A stretch of 64,000 nucleotides of DNA from Flavobacterium jumunjinense (GCF_021650975.2 NZ_CP091285.1:2666001-2730000), one strand, 5' to 3'; counted from the stretch's first letter, positions 1-9,580 are shown. The notes: generated by a model not told the origin, from the letters alone. Numbers and translations are program-made.

Positions 1-1
1 A

Positions 2-925
2 CATGGCATCACTACAATTAATGAAGCTGGTTTAGAACGCGAAACGATCGAGCTAATAGACAATCTGCAACAAAAAGGAGAACTCGACATTAATATTTAT
101 GCCATGGTTATGGCTTCCAAAGTAAATATAGATTATTACACGCAATTAGGCATCTATAAAACCGATAAACTAAATGTTCGTTCTTTTAAATTTATGGGCG
201 ATGGAGCCTTAGGTTCTCGTGGCGGATGTTTGCACCAACCCTATTCCGATAAACCAAAACAATTTGGAGCGCTACTTTCACCCATTAGAGAAATAACACG
301 CATGGCAGAACAAATTGCCGCTTCAGAATATCAAATGAATACCCATGCTATTGGCGATTCTACCAATACTGTTTTGTTGAAAATATACAAAGACGTTTTA
401 GAGGGCAAGCCGAATAGAAGATGGAAAATTGAACACGCACAAATTATGCGCGAGCAAGACTTCGATTATTTTACTTTAGGAATTATACCTTCCATTCAGC
501 CAACACACGCTACTTCCGATATGTATTGGGCAACAGATAGAGTAGGAGAAGAACGTATTAAAAATGCCTATGCCTACAAAAAAATGTTAGACAAAGCAGG
601 TTTGATAGCCTTAGGAACCGATTTTCCTATAGAAGAAGTAAATCCAATGTATACGTTCTATGCAGCGGTAGCTCGAAAAGACTTACACAATTATCCAGAA
701 AACGGATTCCAAATGGAGAATGCTTTAACAAGAGAAGAAACCCTAAAGGGAATGACTATTTGGGCAGCCTATTCCGACTTTGAAGAAAATGAAAAAGGAA
801 GCCTTGAAGTAGGAAAATGGGCCGATTTTACCATTTTCTCAGAAGACCTAATGACAATAGATATTGAGAAAGTACCTTATGTTTTGCCAACAGAAGTTTA
901 TATAAAAGGAAAGAAAGTAAAATAA
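2..925 (+). CDS. Amidohydrolase family protein (YtcJ-like, Amidohydro_3), 5' end outside window
   Basis: The reading frame is open from base 2, so the start codon lies upstream and only the C-terminal ~307 codons are visible. The visible part has the YtcJ-type metal-dependent hydrolase signature: HGITTINEAG at the left edge, FKFMGDGALGSR (around base 187), THAIGDSTN (around base 342), KIEHAQIM (around base 426) and GTDFPIEEVNP (around base 617). The His residues of HAIGD and IEHAQ and the Asp of GTDFP are the family's usual metal/catalytic ligands. Members hydrolyse C-N bonds of amides or cyclic ureides. The substrate cannot be told from the sequence. Any signal peptide would be outside the window. 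Confidence 0.85.
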   Translation, partial: HGITTINEAGLERETIELIDNLQQKGELDINIYAMVMASKVNIDYYTQLGIYKTDKLNVRSFKFMGDGALGSRGGCLHQPYSDKPKQFGALLSPIREITRMAEQIAASEYQMNTHAIGDSTNTVLLKIYKDVLEGKPNRRWKIEHAQIMREQDFDYFTLGIIPSIQPTHATSDMYWATDRVGEERIKNAYAYKKMLDKAGLIALGTDFPIEEVNPMYTFYAAVARKDLHNYPENGFQMENALTREETLKGMTIWAAYSDFEENEKGSLEVGKWADFTIFSEDLMTIDIEKVPYVLPTEVYIKGKKVK

Positions 926-984
926 CCTGTTGGGTGTAATTAGTTTTTAATGCGTTTTTTGTTAGTCTGAGTAATTTTCGAGAA

Positions 985-1048
985 GTATTTCTTTTCAGTA
1001 CACGAGTTCTCGATACATTTTTAACTCCGTTACGCTACGTTAAAAAAC
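985..1048 (-). repeat. Dispersed intergenic repeat, inverted copy of the 9801-10136 repeat
   Basis: The reverse complement of this stretch closely matches the junction part of the 160-bp tandem repeat at 9801-10136: GTTTTTTAACGTAG, then GGAGTTAAAA, then GTATCGAGAACTC and GTGTACTGAAAAG. It fills most of the 146-base gap between the amidohydrolase and the convergent aminotransferase. No gene is seen here. It is one arm of a dispersed repeat family and may also act as a 3' end structure. Confidence 0.7.
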
Positions 1049-1071
1049 ATTCGAACAGACGTAACCTAGAA

Positions 1072-2199
1072 CTAAATCTTTCTTAACTTTTCCGCTGCGG
1101 CTATCAACGTTTCATCAGTTTTAGCAAAACAAAAACGAAGCATTTGTTTGTCGATTGCATCTTTGTAAAACACCGAAATAGGAATGGAAGCTACACCATG
1201 CGTTGTGATTAATTCTTTCGCAAAATCCATATCGTTTTTCGTACTAATTTGTTTGTAATTTACTACTTGAAAATATGTTCCCTCACAAGGTAATAATTCA
1301 AAACGACTGTCTTTTAGTAGGTTTTGAAACAAATCACGTTTGCGTACATACATGTTGGCAACTGCTGCAAAATCAACTACATCTAAGTATTCCGAAATGA
1401 CGTGTTGCGAAAAACTATTCACACTAAAGACTAAAAATTGATGCACTTTTTTAATCTCGTTCATGATTTTTTCTGGAGCAATTAAATAGCCAACTTTCCA
1501 ACCCGTAACATGTAGCGACTTTCCAAAAGAAGAGGCAATAATCGTCTTGTCTATCAATTTCGGACGTGAATTAGCCGAAATATGAGCATGTGCAAACGAA
1601 ATGTATTCATATACTTCATCACTCAACAATACAACCTGAGGATGTTTGTCTAGCAAACTTTCCAAAGCATCAAATTCGCTTTCCGTCCAAATTCTACCTG
1701 TTGGATTGTGCGGATTGTTTAGTATGATTAGTTTTGTTTTGGCTGTAATTCCAGCTTCAATCCTATTAAAATTAGGAGAATAATCATCATTTAAAGAAAT
1801 GCGAACGGGTTTTCCACCCGCTACTAAAACCGAAGGTTCATAACTATCATAACTAGGGTCTAAAATAATCACTTCATCACCCTGATTCACCAAAGTGTTA
1901 ATCACCGTATAGATACCTTGTGTGGCACCAGCAGTAATTAAAAGTTCGCTAGCCGTATTCACTTTTCGTTGGTAGTTTTTCGCAGTCAGAGCCGCAATTT
2001 TCTCCAACAACGAAGGCAAACCAGCCATAGGTGTATATTGGTGTACATTTTCACGAAGCAAACGTTCCGAAATTTGTAATAAACGTTCGTCTACAGGAAA
2101 ATTAGGAAATCCTTGCGATAAATTAATCGCTCCATGTGCATTCGCTAATTGCGACATTACAGAGAATATACTTGTGGGTATGTTAGGTAGTTTTGACAT
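1072..2199 (-). CDS. Pyridoxal-phosphate aminotransferase, methionine/kynurenine aminotransferase type (YbdL-like)
   Basis: A 375-residue fold-type I aminotransferase, full length for class I/II. Visible motifs are the N-terminal LSQGFPNFP, NNPHNPTGR (161-169), SDEVYE (193-198) and the PLP-lysine motif SSFGKSLH (Lys227) followed by GWKVGY. This combination is typical of the YbdL / kynurenine-oxoglutarate transaminase group, which transaminates methionine and aromatic residues. It is cytosolic, with no signal peptide. It reads towards the amidohydrolase across a repeat-bearing gap. A decayed copy of its first ~26 codons and leader lies at 2741-2870. Confidence 0.88.
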   Translation of the reverse strand: MSKLPNIPTSIFSVMSQLANAHGAINLSQGFPNFPVDERLLQISERLLRENVHQYTPMAGLPSLLEKIAALTAKNYQRKVNTASELLITAGATQGIYTVINTLVNQGDEVIILDPSYDSYEPSVLVAGGKPVRISLNDDYSPNFNRIEAGITAKTKLIILNNPHNPTGRIWTESEFDALESLLDKHPQVVLLSDEVYEYISFAHAHISANSRPKLIDKTIIASSFGKSLHVTGWKVGYLIAPEKIMNEIKKVHQFLVFSVNSFSQHVISEYLDVVDFAAVANMYVRKRDLFQNLLKDSRFELLPCEGTYFQVVNYKQISTKNDMDFAKELITTHGVASIPISVFYKDAIDKQMLRFCFAKTDETLIAAAEKLRKI

Positions 2200-2273
2200 A
2201 GCACGAAAATAATAAAAAAAGAGTAAAAAGAAGTAATGCTTTTAAATGTTTTGCTATTCTTTTAAATAGTATA

Positions 2274-2527
2274 ATACCATTTATCACTTGAATTTACTGG
2301 AATAAAACGCCCTTTTTTCCTCGCTATTTCAATATAAAATAAAAACGTAGCGATGCTATGCTTTGATTTTCTATTTTATATGTAGATAATTATTTGTTTT
2401 TAATTGGTCATATGGAATCGCATATCTTCATTGGTGTTTGCAAGTAAACGCTTTGCTAATGGCGATTTCATATCAAGAAAAAAAATCATCATTTTCTTTT
2501 ACAGTAAATTCAAATCACAAATGGTAT
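2274..2527. mobile_element. MITE-like element with 26-bp terminal inverted repeats
   Basis: The two ends, 2274-2299 and 2502-2527, are inverted repeats of 26 bases with about three mismatches (left end ATACCATTTATCACTTG, right end in inverse orientation ending AAATGGTAT). The 254-bp interior has no credible open frame. The outer 26 bases recur exactly, in the opposite orientation to the left end, at 24564-24589. Short length, no gene and terminal inverted repeats fit a non-autonomous miniature element. No obvious target duplication is visible. Confidence 0.5.
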
Positions 2528-2578
2528 AATTGTGGCATTTTTTTTGTAGTGATACAGTAACCTTCCATTTTATACTCC

Positions 2579-2694
2579 TGTGACAAAACGCATTTTATTT
2601 TTTAATTTGTCACAAAAAGTGTGACATTTCTCATTTAGAATTAAAAATGTCACACTTTTTGTGACATCTTTTTTTGAGCGATAAAATTGTCACA
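2579..2694. repeat. Cluster of interleaved palindromes (TGTGACA/TGTCACA)
   Basis: A perfect 22-base inverted repeat joins 2608-2629 and 2645-2666 (core TGTCACAAAAAGTGTGACA). It is flanked by an outer TGTGACAA at 2579-2586 and TTGTCACA at 2687-2694. The same 7-mer stem is therefore used several times in a row within about 115 bases. The rest of the 2200-2963 gap holds a MITE-like element and an aminotransferase relic, and no gene. Confidence 0.65.
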
Positions 2695-2740
2695 AGGTTT
2701 TAACGATGCTTTACCATTCAAAACAGACAAGAAAAGATAG

Positions 2741-2870
2741 GGGAATTAATAGCTGTACATGCATTCTATAATTGCGTCATCACAGAGAAAATGCTTGTGG
2801 GTGATATGCGTAGTTTTTACATAGCACTAAAATTATGAAAAAAGATAGAAAAGAATAATGCTTTAAATGG
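2741..2870 (-). pseudogene. Decayed duplicate of the aminotransferase 5' end and leader
   Basis: Bases 2741-2870 align collinearly with 2121-2249, which hold the first ~26 codons of the aminotransferase plus ~50 bases of leader. Shared blocks include GAATTAAT/AAATTAAT, TGCATTC, AATTGCG, ACAGAGAA, CTTGTGGGT, TAGTTTT, ACATAGCAC and TAATGCTTTTAAATG. By eye identity is roughly three quarters. The copy no longer has an open frame, so it is a relic of a partial duplication. Confidence 0.6.
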
Positions 2871-2963
2871 ATATGTCTTTTTGTAATATTTGTTTTTTCA
2901 CAGTAATCATTTTTTCTAATGTTAAGTGTGGAATATTTTTATAAATTTAGAAAAAAATAAAAA

Positions 2964-3365
2964 ATGGTTAATGTTACTTGTGCAGTTATATTAATAAATG
3001 GAAAAATTTTAGTTACCCAAAGAAGTGAAAAAATGAAATTGCCATTAAAGTGGGAGTTTCCTGGAGGTAAGTTAGAAGAAGATGAAAGTGAAATTGATTG
3101 TATTAAAAGAGAAATAATAGAAGAAATTAATATTGAAATTGAAATTTCAGAAAAGCTATCAAATAGTGTACATGATTATGGAGATTTTAAAATTAATTTA
3201 ATTCCATTTATAGCAAATTATGTTTCTGGTGAAATAAAATTAGCTGAACATAAAGATTACAAGTTGTTGGATAAGTCCGAATTATTAAATTTAGAGTGGG
3301 CAGAAGCAGATTTACCTATTGTATATGAATTTTTAAAATCAGATTATGTATCAAGGAATATATGA
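2964..3365 (+). CDS. Nudix hydrolase, MutT-like (deoxy)nucleoside triphosphate pyrophosphohydrolase
   Basis: 133 residues, normal for a single Nudix domain. The Nudix box starts at Gly35 (GGKLEEDESE...REIIEEINI) and matches Gx5Ex7REUxEExGU, except that Asn replaces the last Gly. The N-terminal CAVILINGKILVTQRSEKMKLP and EFPGGK are MutT/CTP-pyrophosphohydrolase-like, so an oxidised or non-canonical NTP is the likely substrate. The 3' end overlaps the helicase gene by 20 bases in another frame, so the two are probably translationally coupled. Both genes are very AT-rich compared with the flanking VIT gene, which suggests acquisition together. Confidence 0.85.
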   Translation: MVNVTCAVILINGKILVTQRSEKMKLPLKWEFPGGKLEEDESEIDCIKREIIEEINIEIEISEKLSNSVHDYGDFKINLIPFIANYVSGEIKLAEHKDYKLLDKSELLNLEWAEADLPIVYEFLKSDYVSRNI

Positions 3366-6300
3366 AGAATTAGTTACTAAACTAATAAATATAAAATTAA
3401 GTGAATTAAATAAAAACACTTTTCAAATAAAAACATCTTCAATTGATAAGTCTGAAGCAGCTGAATTGTTATCTAGACATATAGGTAAAGTAATAAAATT
3501 TGCTTTAGAGAATTTGCCAAAGAATAAAGACATAGATTTTGTCGAAAACCAAATAAATATTTCAAATAAAATAATTCACTTGTTAAAGGAAGAGTTGAAA
3601 AATGAAGATTTTGAAAATGATTTAATTGAAACAGAAGGAAAGATTTTAAAAGCTGTATTTACAAAAGTTGATACTCATTTCAAGGATTTAGATCTTCATC
3701 TTAGAGAAATTACTCCTTACACAAGGCTGGTTCATAGTGAACTTTTTACTGGAGGAAATACTGGAACAACATTAGAAAGTGAATTAAGGAAAGAAATTTT
3801 ATCTTCTAATAAAATCGACCTGTTAGTTTCTTTTATAAAATGGAAAGGAATTAGAATTTTAGAAAAAGAGTTGAGAGATTTTACAAGTAGAGGAGGAAAA
3901 CTAAGAGTCATAACAACTACTTATGTTGGAGCGACTGATGCCAAAGCGATAGATTTATTGTCTTCTTTAGAGAATACAGAAATTAAGATTTCTTATAATA
4001 CGAGTAATGAAAGATTACATGCAAAAGCATATCTGTTTCAGAGAAATACTGGATTTCATACTGGTTATATTGGCTCTTCAAATTTTTCTCGTTCAGCTTT
4101 AACTGATGGGTTGGAGTGGAATTTAAAAATCACTACCAAAGAGGTAGGGCATATAATTGATAAATTCAAAAAAACATTTGAAGCTTATTGGCAAAATCCA
4201 GAATTTGAATTATATGAAATAAATAAGCACCAAAAAAAATTAATAAAATCATTAAAAGAAGGTAAGTTCTCAAAAGAATATGTTCCAAATACTTTTCACT
4301 TTGATATAAAACCTTATCATTATCAAGAAGAAGTAATTGAAAAGTTGGAAGTTGAAAGAAATATTCATAATAGATATAAAAATCTATTGGTTGCTGCAAC
4401 AGGAACTGGTAAAACAGTAATTTCTGCTTTTGACTTTAAGAAGTTTAAAACTATTAACAAATCATCAAAATTACTTTTCGTTGCGCATAGGAAAGAAATT
4501 TTACAACAAGCCTTATCTACATTTCAAGGTGTTTTGAAGGATAATAATTTTGGAGAATTATGGGTAGACGGTATAGAACCTAACACTAACGAATATCTAT
4601 TTGCTTCTGTCCAAACTTTAAATAAAAGATTAAAAAACATTAATTTATCGCCAGATTATTTTGATTTCATTATAATTGATGAAGTTCATCATATCGAAGC
4701 AAATACATATCGCCCAATATTAGAATATTTTACACCAAAAATATTACTTGGATTAACTGCAACACCAGAAAGAATGGACGGAGCGGATATCTTAAAAGAT
4801 TTTAGTAATCGTATTGCTGCTGAAATTAGACTTCCAGAAGCTTTAAATAAAAAATTATTATGTCCTTTTCAATATTTTGGAATTACTGATAGTATTGACT
4901 TAACAAATATAAAGTGGGAAAGAGGAAAATATGTTTCAAGTGAATTAACAAATTTGTATACTAAAAATGATAGACGTGTAAGTGAGATAATTTCAAATCT
5001 CGAAAAATATGTAAATGATACTAAAGATGTAAGAACGATAGGGTTTTGTGTTACTGTTGAACATGCAAAATTTATGGCAGAAAAGTTTATTTTGGCAGGT
5101 TTTAAAGCTGCTTTTTTAACAAGTGAAAATTCAAAGGATAGAGCACTACTAAGAAAGCAATTAAAAGACAAAGAAATCAATTATTTATTTGTTGTAGATA
5201 TTTTTAATGAAGGAGTTGATATTCCTGAAATTGACACTGTTTTGTTTTTACGGCCAACAGAAAGTTTGACAGTTTTTCTTCAACAATTAGGACGTGGATT
5301 GCGATTAGCTGAAGGCAAAGATTGTTTAACCGTATTAGATTTTGTTGGTAATGCTCGTCCAGAATATGATTTTGAGAACAAGTTTAGAGCTTTAATTGGT
5401 AAAACAACTACTTCTGTTTACAAAGAAGTGGAAGATGGTTTTCCGCATTTGCCCTTAGGTTGTTCAATTATTTTAGAAAAAAAGGCAAAGGAAACAATTT
5501 TGTTAAATATTAAAAACGCAACTTCACTAAATGTTAATCAACTGATAAATAAAATTATAAATTTTAAACATCAAACGAGTTTACAATTAACCTTAAAGAA
5601 TTTTATTGAGATAAATAATATTTCATTAGAAACTATTTATAAAAAGGATTGTTGGTCAAGATTATGCCAAAGAGCTCAAATAACAGATGATTTTGATTCC
5701 GTAAATGAAAAACGGATTTATTCTGCAATAAGTAAAAAATGGCTATCAACTAATTCTTTAACGTATTTTGAATTCATTTTAAATCTTGCAAAAAAAGAGT
5801 TCAATATTAAGATAACTGATTTTTCAGAAAATGAAAAATTAATGTTGTTAATGCTACATTATGATATTTGGCAAAATGCTCTAGGTTTTGAATCCTTAGA
5901 AGAGAGTATTAATCAAATAGGTAAAAATAAAACACTAGTTAAGGAGATAATTGAGGTTTTAGAAATTTTAATTGATAGAATAGATTTTAAAGAAATTGAT
6001 ATTGACCTTCCTTATCAACAACCTTTAAAGCTTCATTCAAGATACACACGTGACCAGATATTAGTAGCTTTTAGATTTAGTACATTTAAAAAGAAGTCAT
6101 CTAGTAGAGAAGGAGTTGCTGAAAATGTAGATTTAAATACTGAAATTTTATTTATAAACTTAATAAAATCTGAAGAAGATTTTTCTCCAACAACGATGTA
6201 TGATGATTATGCTATTAGCGAAACATTATTTCATTGGCAAAGTCAAAATTCTTCAAGACCAGAAGTAGGAAGAGGGTTGTCATATATTAAACATCAAGAA

Positions 6301-6495
6301 AAAGGTAAAAAAATATTACTATTTGTCAGAGAAAGAGCAAAAGATGAAAAAGGCAATACGATGGGATATGTTTTTATTGGTGAATCTAAATTCATAGAAT
6401 ACGAAGGAGCTAAACCAATGAGTATAAAATGGGAACTTAATGAACCATTACCACATTATTTATGGAAAGAATCTGCAAAAATGTCGATAGGGTAA
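3346..6495 (+). CDS. PLD nuclease-SF2 helicase-DUF3427 protein
   Basis: A 1,049-residue multidomain protein. An N-terminal helical region is followed by a phospholipase-D-like nuclease domain with HAK (225-227) and GSSNFS (around 243-248), the HxK...N pattern. An SF2 helicase core follows: Walker A ATGTGKT (351-357), DEVH box (435-438), GLTATPERMDG, and motif VI QQLGRGLR (around 645). The C-terminal part from about residue 890 (YTRDQILVAF... to the end) matches DUF3427. Proteins of this layout are thought to act on nucleic acid, often in accessory or defence loci. The start overlaps the Nudix gene, implying joint function. Target and activity are not known from sequence. Confidence 0.85.
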   Translation: MYQGIYEELVTKLINIKLSELNKNTFQIKTSSIDKSEAAELLSRHIGKVIKFALENLPKNKDIDFVENQINISNKIIHLLKEELKNEDFENDLIETEGKILKAVFTKVDTHFKDLDLHLREITPYTRLVHSELFTGGNTGTTLESELRKEILSSNKIDLLVSFIKWKGIRILEKELRDFTSRGGKLRVITTTYVGATDAKAIDLLSSLENTEIKISYNTSNERLHAKAYLFQRNTGFHTGYIGSSNFSRSALTDGLEWNLKITTKEVGHIIDKFKKTFEAYWQNPEFELYEINKHQKKLIKSLKEGKFSKEYVPNTFHFDIKPYHYQEEVIEKLEVERNIHNRYKNLLVAATGTGKTVISAFDFKKFKTINKSSKLLFVAHRKEILQQALSTFQGVLKDNNFGELWVDGIEPNTNEYLFASVQTLNKRLKNINLSPDYFDFIIIDEVHHIEANTYRPILEYFTPKILLGLTATPERMDGADILKDFSNRIAAEIRLPEALNKKLLCPFQYFGITDSIDLTNIKWERGKYVSSELTNLYTKNDRRVSEIISNLEKYVNDTKDVRTIGFCVTVEHAKFMAEKFILAGFKAAFLTSENSKDRALLRKQLKDKEINYLFVVDIFNEGVDIPEIDTVLFLRPTESLTVFLQQLGRGLRLAEGKDCLTVLDFVGNARPEYDFENKFRALIGKTTTSVYKEVEDGFPHLPLGCSIILEKKAKETILLNIKNATSLNVNQLINKIINFKHQTSLQLTLKNFIEINNISLETIYKKDCWSRLCQRAQITDDFDSVNEKRIYSAISKKWLSTNSLTYFEFILNLAKKEFNIKITDFSENEKLMLLMLHYDIWQNALGFESLEESINQIGKNKTLVKEIIEVLEILIDRIDFKEIDIDLPYQQPLKLHSRYTRDQILVAFRFSTFKKKSSSREGVAENVDLNTEILFINLIKSEEDFSPTTMYDDYAISETLFHWQSQNSSRPEVGRGLSYIKHQEKGKKILLFVRERAKDEKGNTMGYVFIGESKFIEYEGAKPMSIKWELNEPLPHYLWKESAKMSIG

Positions 6496-6586
6496 ATTTT
6501 AACCAAAAAAAAAACAAACCCGTCCCAACCTTTTCATTAAAAATATACTCTATATCTTTATAACCTCTGTTTAAAAAGACGATACG

Positions 6587-9580
6587 ATGAAAAAAGTGAT
6601 CCTGTTTCTCCTGTTTATAAGCCAATTTGTTGTGGGGCAAAATCCGCAACTCACAGTAAAAGACAAAGACTCCTCCTTAGTGCGATTGAGCCAACTGAAA
6701 GTAAATGTAAAAGTAGTAGGCAATATTGCTTATACCACAACCGAGATGCATTTCTTTAATGCAGCTACTCGCGATATGGAAGCCGAATTGCTGTTTCCAT
6801 TGCCAGAAGGCGTTTCGGTGTCTCGTTATGCAATTGATATTAACGGAAAAATGAGAGAAGCTGTTCCGGTGAATAAAAACAAAGGAAAACAAGTTTTTGA
6901 AGCCATCGAACATAGAAGAGTAGATCCAGGGCTTTTAGAAAGAGTAGAAGGAAACAACTTTAAAACCCGTATTTATCCTATTTTACCCAATAAAGAACGC
7001 ATTGTAATTATTGGGTACGAACAAGAATTGACGCGTTATGATGCTTCCTTTTTAGGCTATCAAATGGTGAGTGCCTATACTAAGAAAATAGACCATTTCG
7101 AATTGGAAGTTTCAGTCGTTGGGTCAAATGAAAAACCAATTATTACCAATGATGGTAAAGAAATTACAATAGAGAAATTCAATACCATTTATCAAGCAAA
7201 AATTCAACAAAAGAATTATTTGCCCAATGATAAATTGTTGGTAAAAATTCCAATTACTTCGGCTATTCCAACAGTAATTGCGCAAGCCAATGACAATCAG
7301 TATTATTTCTATGCCAATATGAATTTGGAAACTGAGAAGAAAGCAAAAGCGCTACCAAAATCAATCGGTTTGCTTTGGGATGTGTCGTTGAGTAGTGCTA
7401 AGCGCGATACAAAAAAAGAATTGGAACTATTGGATGCCTATTTTAAAAAATTAGGCAACGTTGCCGTGAGTTTGTATTTCGTAGGTTTTACTTTCGATAA
7501 AAAAGCCGATTTTATGATTACCAATGGAGATTGGTCGGCTTTACGAAGTGTTTTAGAAAAAGTGATGTATGATGGTGGGACTCGTTTTTCGGAAATTAGT
7601 TTTCCTAAAAATGACGAAATACTATTTTTTACCGATGGTTTGTCTACGTTGAGTGACGCTACTTTACCCGAAACCAAACAAGCGGTGTACACGATTACTT
7701 CTTCCGTTACGGCTGATTATGCTTTTCTGAATTACAATGCGATGAAAACGGGTGGAACTTTTGTAAACTTGAACCAAATAAAGAAAGAGGAAGCTTTAGA
7801 CCGATTATTATATAAGAATTTGTTGTTTTTTGGCGTGAAAAACAATCCTACATTGGTAGAAACCTATCCAATGATCGGTACATCTGTAACCGATAATTTT
7901 AGTGTTTCGGGTATCTCGTTATTACCTTCTAATGAAATTACACTTTTATTGGGTTACGATGCCAACAACCTTACAGAAAAGAAAATCCAGTTAGACGTCA
8001 AAAATCAAGCTATAGCAGAAATTAGTGTGGAGAAACTTTGGGCACAGAAAAAGATAGCCAATTTGGAGATTCAATATGAAAAAAATGCAGAAGCAATTGA
8101 AACCATGGGTAAGAAATATGGCATCATTACTCCAAATACGTCTTTAATTGTATTAGAAGATATTAACGATTATATTTTATATGATATTATTCCACCAGCA
8201 GAATTAAGAGAAGCGTTCGACAAAATAAAAAAGAACCAATTAGCAGAAAGAGAAGCCACAAAAAAGAGCAATTGGAACAATATAGACAGTTATTTTAATG
8301 GCTTGTCTACTTGGTGGAAAAAAGATATTAAATATGTGAAGCCGAAATATGAGAAACCTATAAGTGTAAAAAGAGAAACAAACGCAGCGATCATGAATGA
8401 AATTGAAGAAGAAGATTCAGGTTTACAGGAAGTGGTAGTTACTGGGTATAGAACTCAAAGAAGAGAAAGTGTAACACAATCTTCAACTACTGTTGTTCCT
8501 CCTTCAGTAATTAGTGTAGATAATGATAATTTAGAAATTTCCGAAGAGAATGATAAATCGTATAAAGAAAATAACATTGAAAACGCTTTATCAGGACAAG
8601 TTGCTGGAGTAGCTGTAAATCAAGAACAAGCTACTGATGGAGTTTCTAACAATTCACAAAGCCAAAGAACAGTAAAAACAAGCAGTTGGAATCCAGATCG
8701 AGTTTATTTAAAAGCCTTAGATAAAGTCGCTAAAGAAGAAAAATATCCATTGTATTTGCAATTGCGAGAAGTAAACAAAAACAATCCAAGTTTTTATTTC
8801 GATGTTGCCAATCATTTCTACGAAGCAGGAGACAGAGCCAATGCATTGCTAGTGTTGAGTACCATTGCCGAATTGGATTTAGAAAATCATCAATTATACA
8901 AATCCTTATTGTATTTATTGCGTCAGTGGGAAGCGAACGAAATGGCATTGCATGTTGCGAAAAAAATTGTGACGTGGAGAGCACACGAACCCCAATCGCA
9001 TAGAGATTTAGCACTGACTTTAGAAGATAACAAACAGTATCAAGAAGCTTTTGATGCTTTAGTAACCGCATTGGAAACCAATTATTACGGCGAAATGAGT
9101 GGTGTTTATCAAGGTATTGAAGATATTATTTTAATGGACATCAACCGAATGATTGCTACGCATAAAAAAATAAATACAGGAAAGTTAGAAAAAAAATACA
9201 CAGAACATATACCTGTTGATGTGCGTATCATTTTGAATTGGAATCAAATGGACACCGATATCGATTTGCATATTATAGAGCCAACAGGAGAAGAGTGTTA
9301 TTATTCACATACCAGTACAGAAATTGGCGCTCGATTTTCTAAAGATTTCACAAGAGGTTACGGACCAGAGCAGTATTTATTACGCAATGCGATAAAAGGG
9401 AAATACATTATAAAAACCAATTTTTTTGGAGAAACAAAATTAACCGAAAGCGGACCAGCAACGGTAATGGTTGAGATCTACATCAAAAGAAAGAACGGTA
9501 AAATAGAACGCACTTTGCAAACTATTCAATTAGGAAAAGTAAAAGAAAATCAGAATTTGGCAGAGATTGAAATAGAGTAA
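6587..9580 (+). CDS. VIT/vWA domain protein with TPR region and C-terminal DUF2135
   Basis: 997 residues with an N-terminal signal peptide (MKKVILFLLFISQFVVGQ). The VIT domain is at about 20-150 (FFNAATRDMEAELLFPLPEG; NKGKQVFEAIEHRRVDPGL). A vWA-like domain follows at about 255-420, with DVSLSS (around 264) as a MIDAS-type DxSxS. Residues 610-680 hold LQEVVVTGYRTQRRES and NALSGQVAGVAVNQ, which resemble the TonB box/plug start of SusC-type receptors. A TPR-like helical region (about 715-870) precedes a C-terminal DUF2135 domain (DVRIILNWNQMDTDIDLHI). It is probably periplasmic or surface-exposed and used for protein interaction. No transmembrane barrel is present. Confidence 0.82.
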   Translation: MKKVILFLLFISQFVVGQNPQLTVKDKDSSLVRLSQLKVNVKVVGNIAYTTTEMHFFNAATRDMEAELLFPLPEGVSVSRYAIDINGKMREAVPVNKNKGKQVFEAIEHRRVDPGLLERVEGNNFKTRIYPILPNKERIVIIGYEQELTRYDASFLGYQMVSAYTKKIDHFELEVSVVGSNEKPIITNDGKEITIEKFNTIYQAKIQQKNYLPNDKLLVKIPITSAIPTVIAQANDNQYYFYANMNLETEKKAKALPKSIGLLWDVSLSSAKRDTKKELELLDAYFKKLGNVAVSLYFVGFTFDKKADFMITNGDWSALRSVLEKVMYDGGTRFSEISFPKNDEILFFTDGLSTLSDATLPETKQAVYTITSSVTADYAFLNYNAMKTGGTFVNLNQIKKEEALDRLLYKNLLFFGVKNNPTLVETYPMIGTSVTDNFSVSGISLLPSNEITLLLGYDANNLTEKKIQLDVKNQAIAEISVEKLWAQKKIANLEIQYEKNAEAIETMGKKYGIITPNTSLIVLEDINDYILYDIIPPAELREAFDKIKKNQLAEREATKKSNWNNIDSYFNGLSTWWKKDIKYVKPKYEKPISVKRETNAAIMNEIEEEDSGLQEVVVTGYRTQRRESVTQSSTTVVPPSVISVDNDNLEISEENDKSYKENNIENALSGQVAGVAVNQEQATDGVSNNSQSQRTVKTSSWNPDRVYLKALDKVAKEEKYPLYLQLREVNKNNPSFYFDVANHFYEAGDRANALLVLSTIAELDLENHQLYKSLLYLLRQWEANEMALHVAKKIVTWRAHEPQSHRDLALTLEDNKQYQEAFDALVTALETNYYGEMSGVYQGIEDIILMDINRMIATHKKINTGKLEKKYTEHIPVDVRIILNWNQMDTDIDLHIIEPTGEECYYSHTSTEIGARFSKDFTRGYGPEQYLLRNAIKGKYIIKTNFFGETKLTESGPATVMVEIYIKRKNGKIERTLQTIQLGKVKENQNLAEIEIE

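Noticed and set aside
2579..2694. CRISPR-like array
   Set aside because: The repeated unit is a short palindrome with inverted, not direct, orientation and no regular spacers; no cas gene is in the window.
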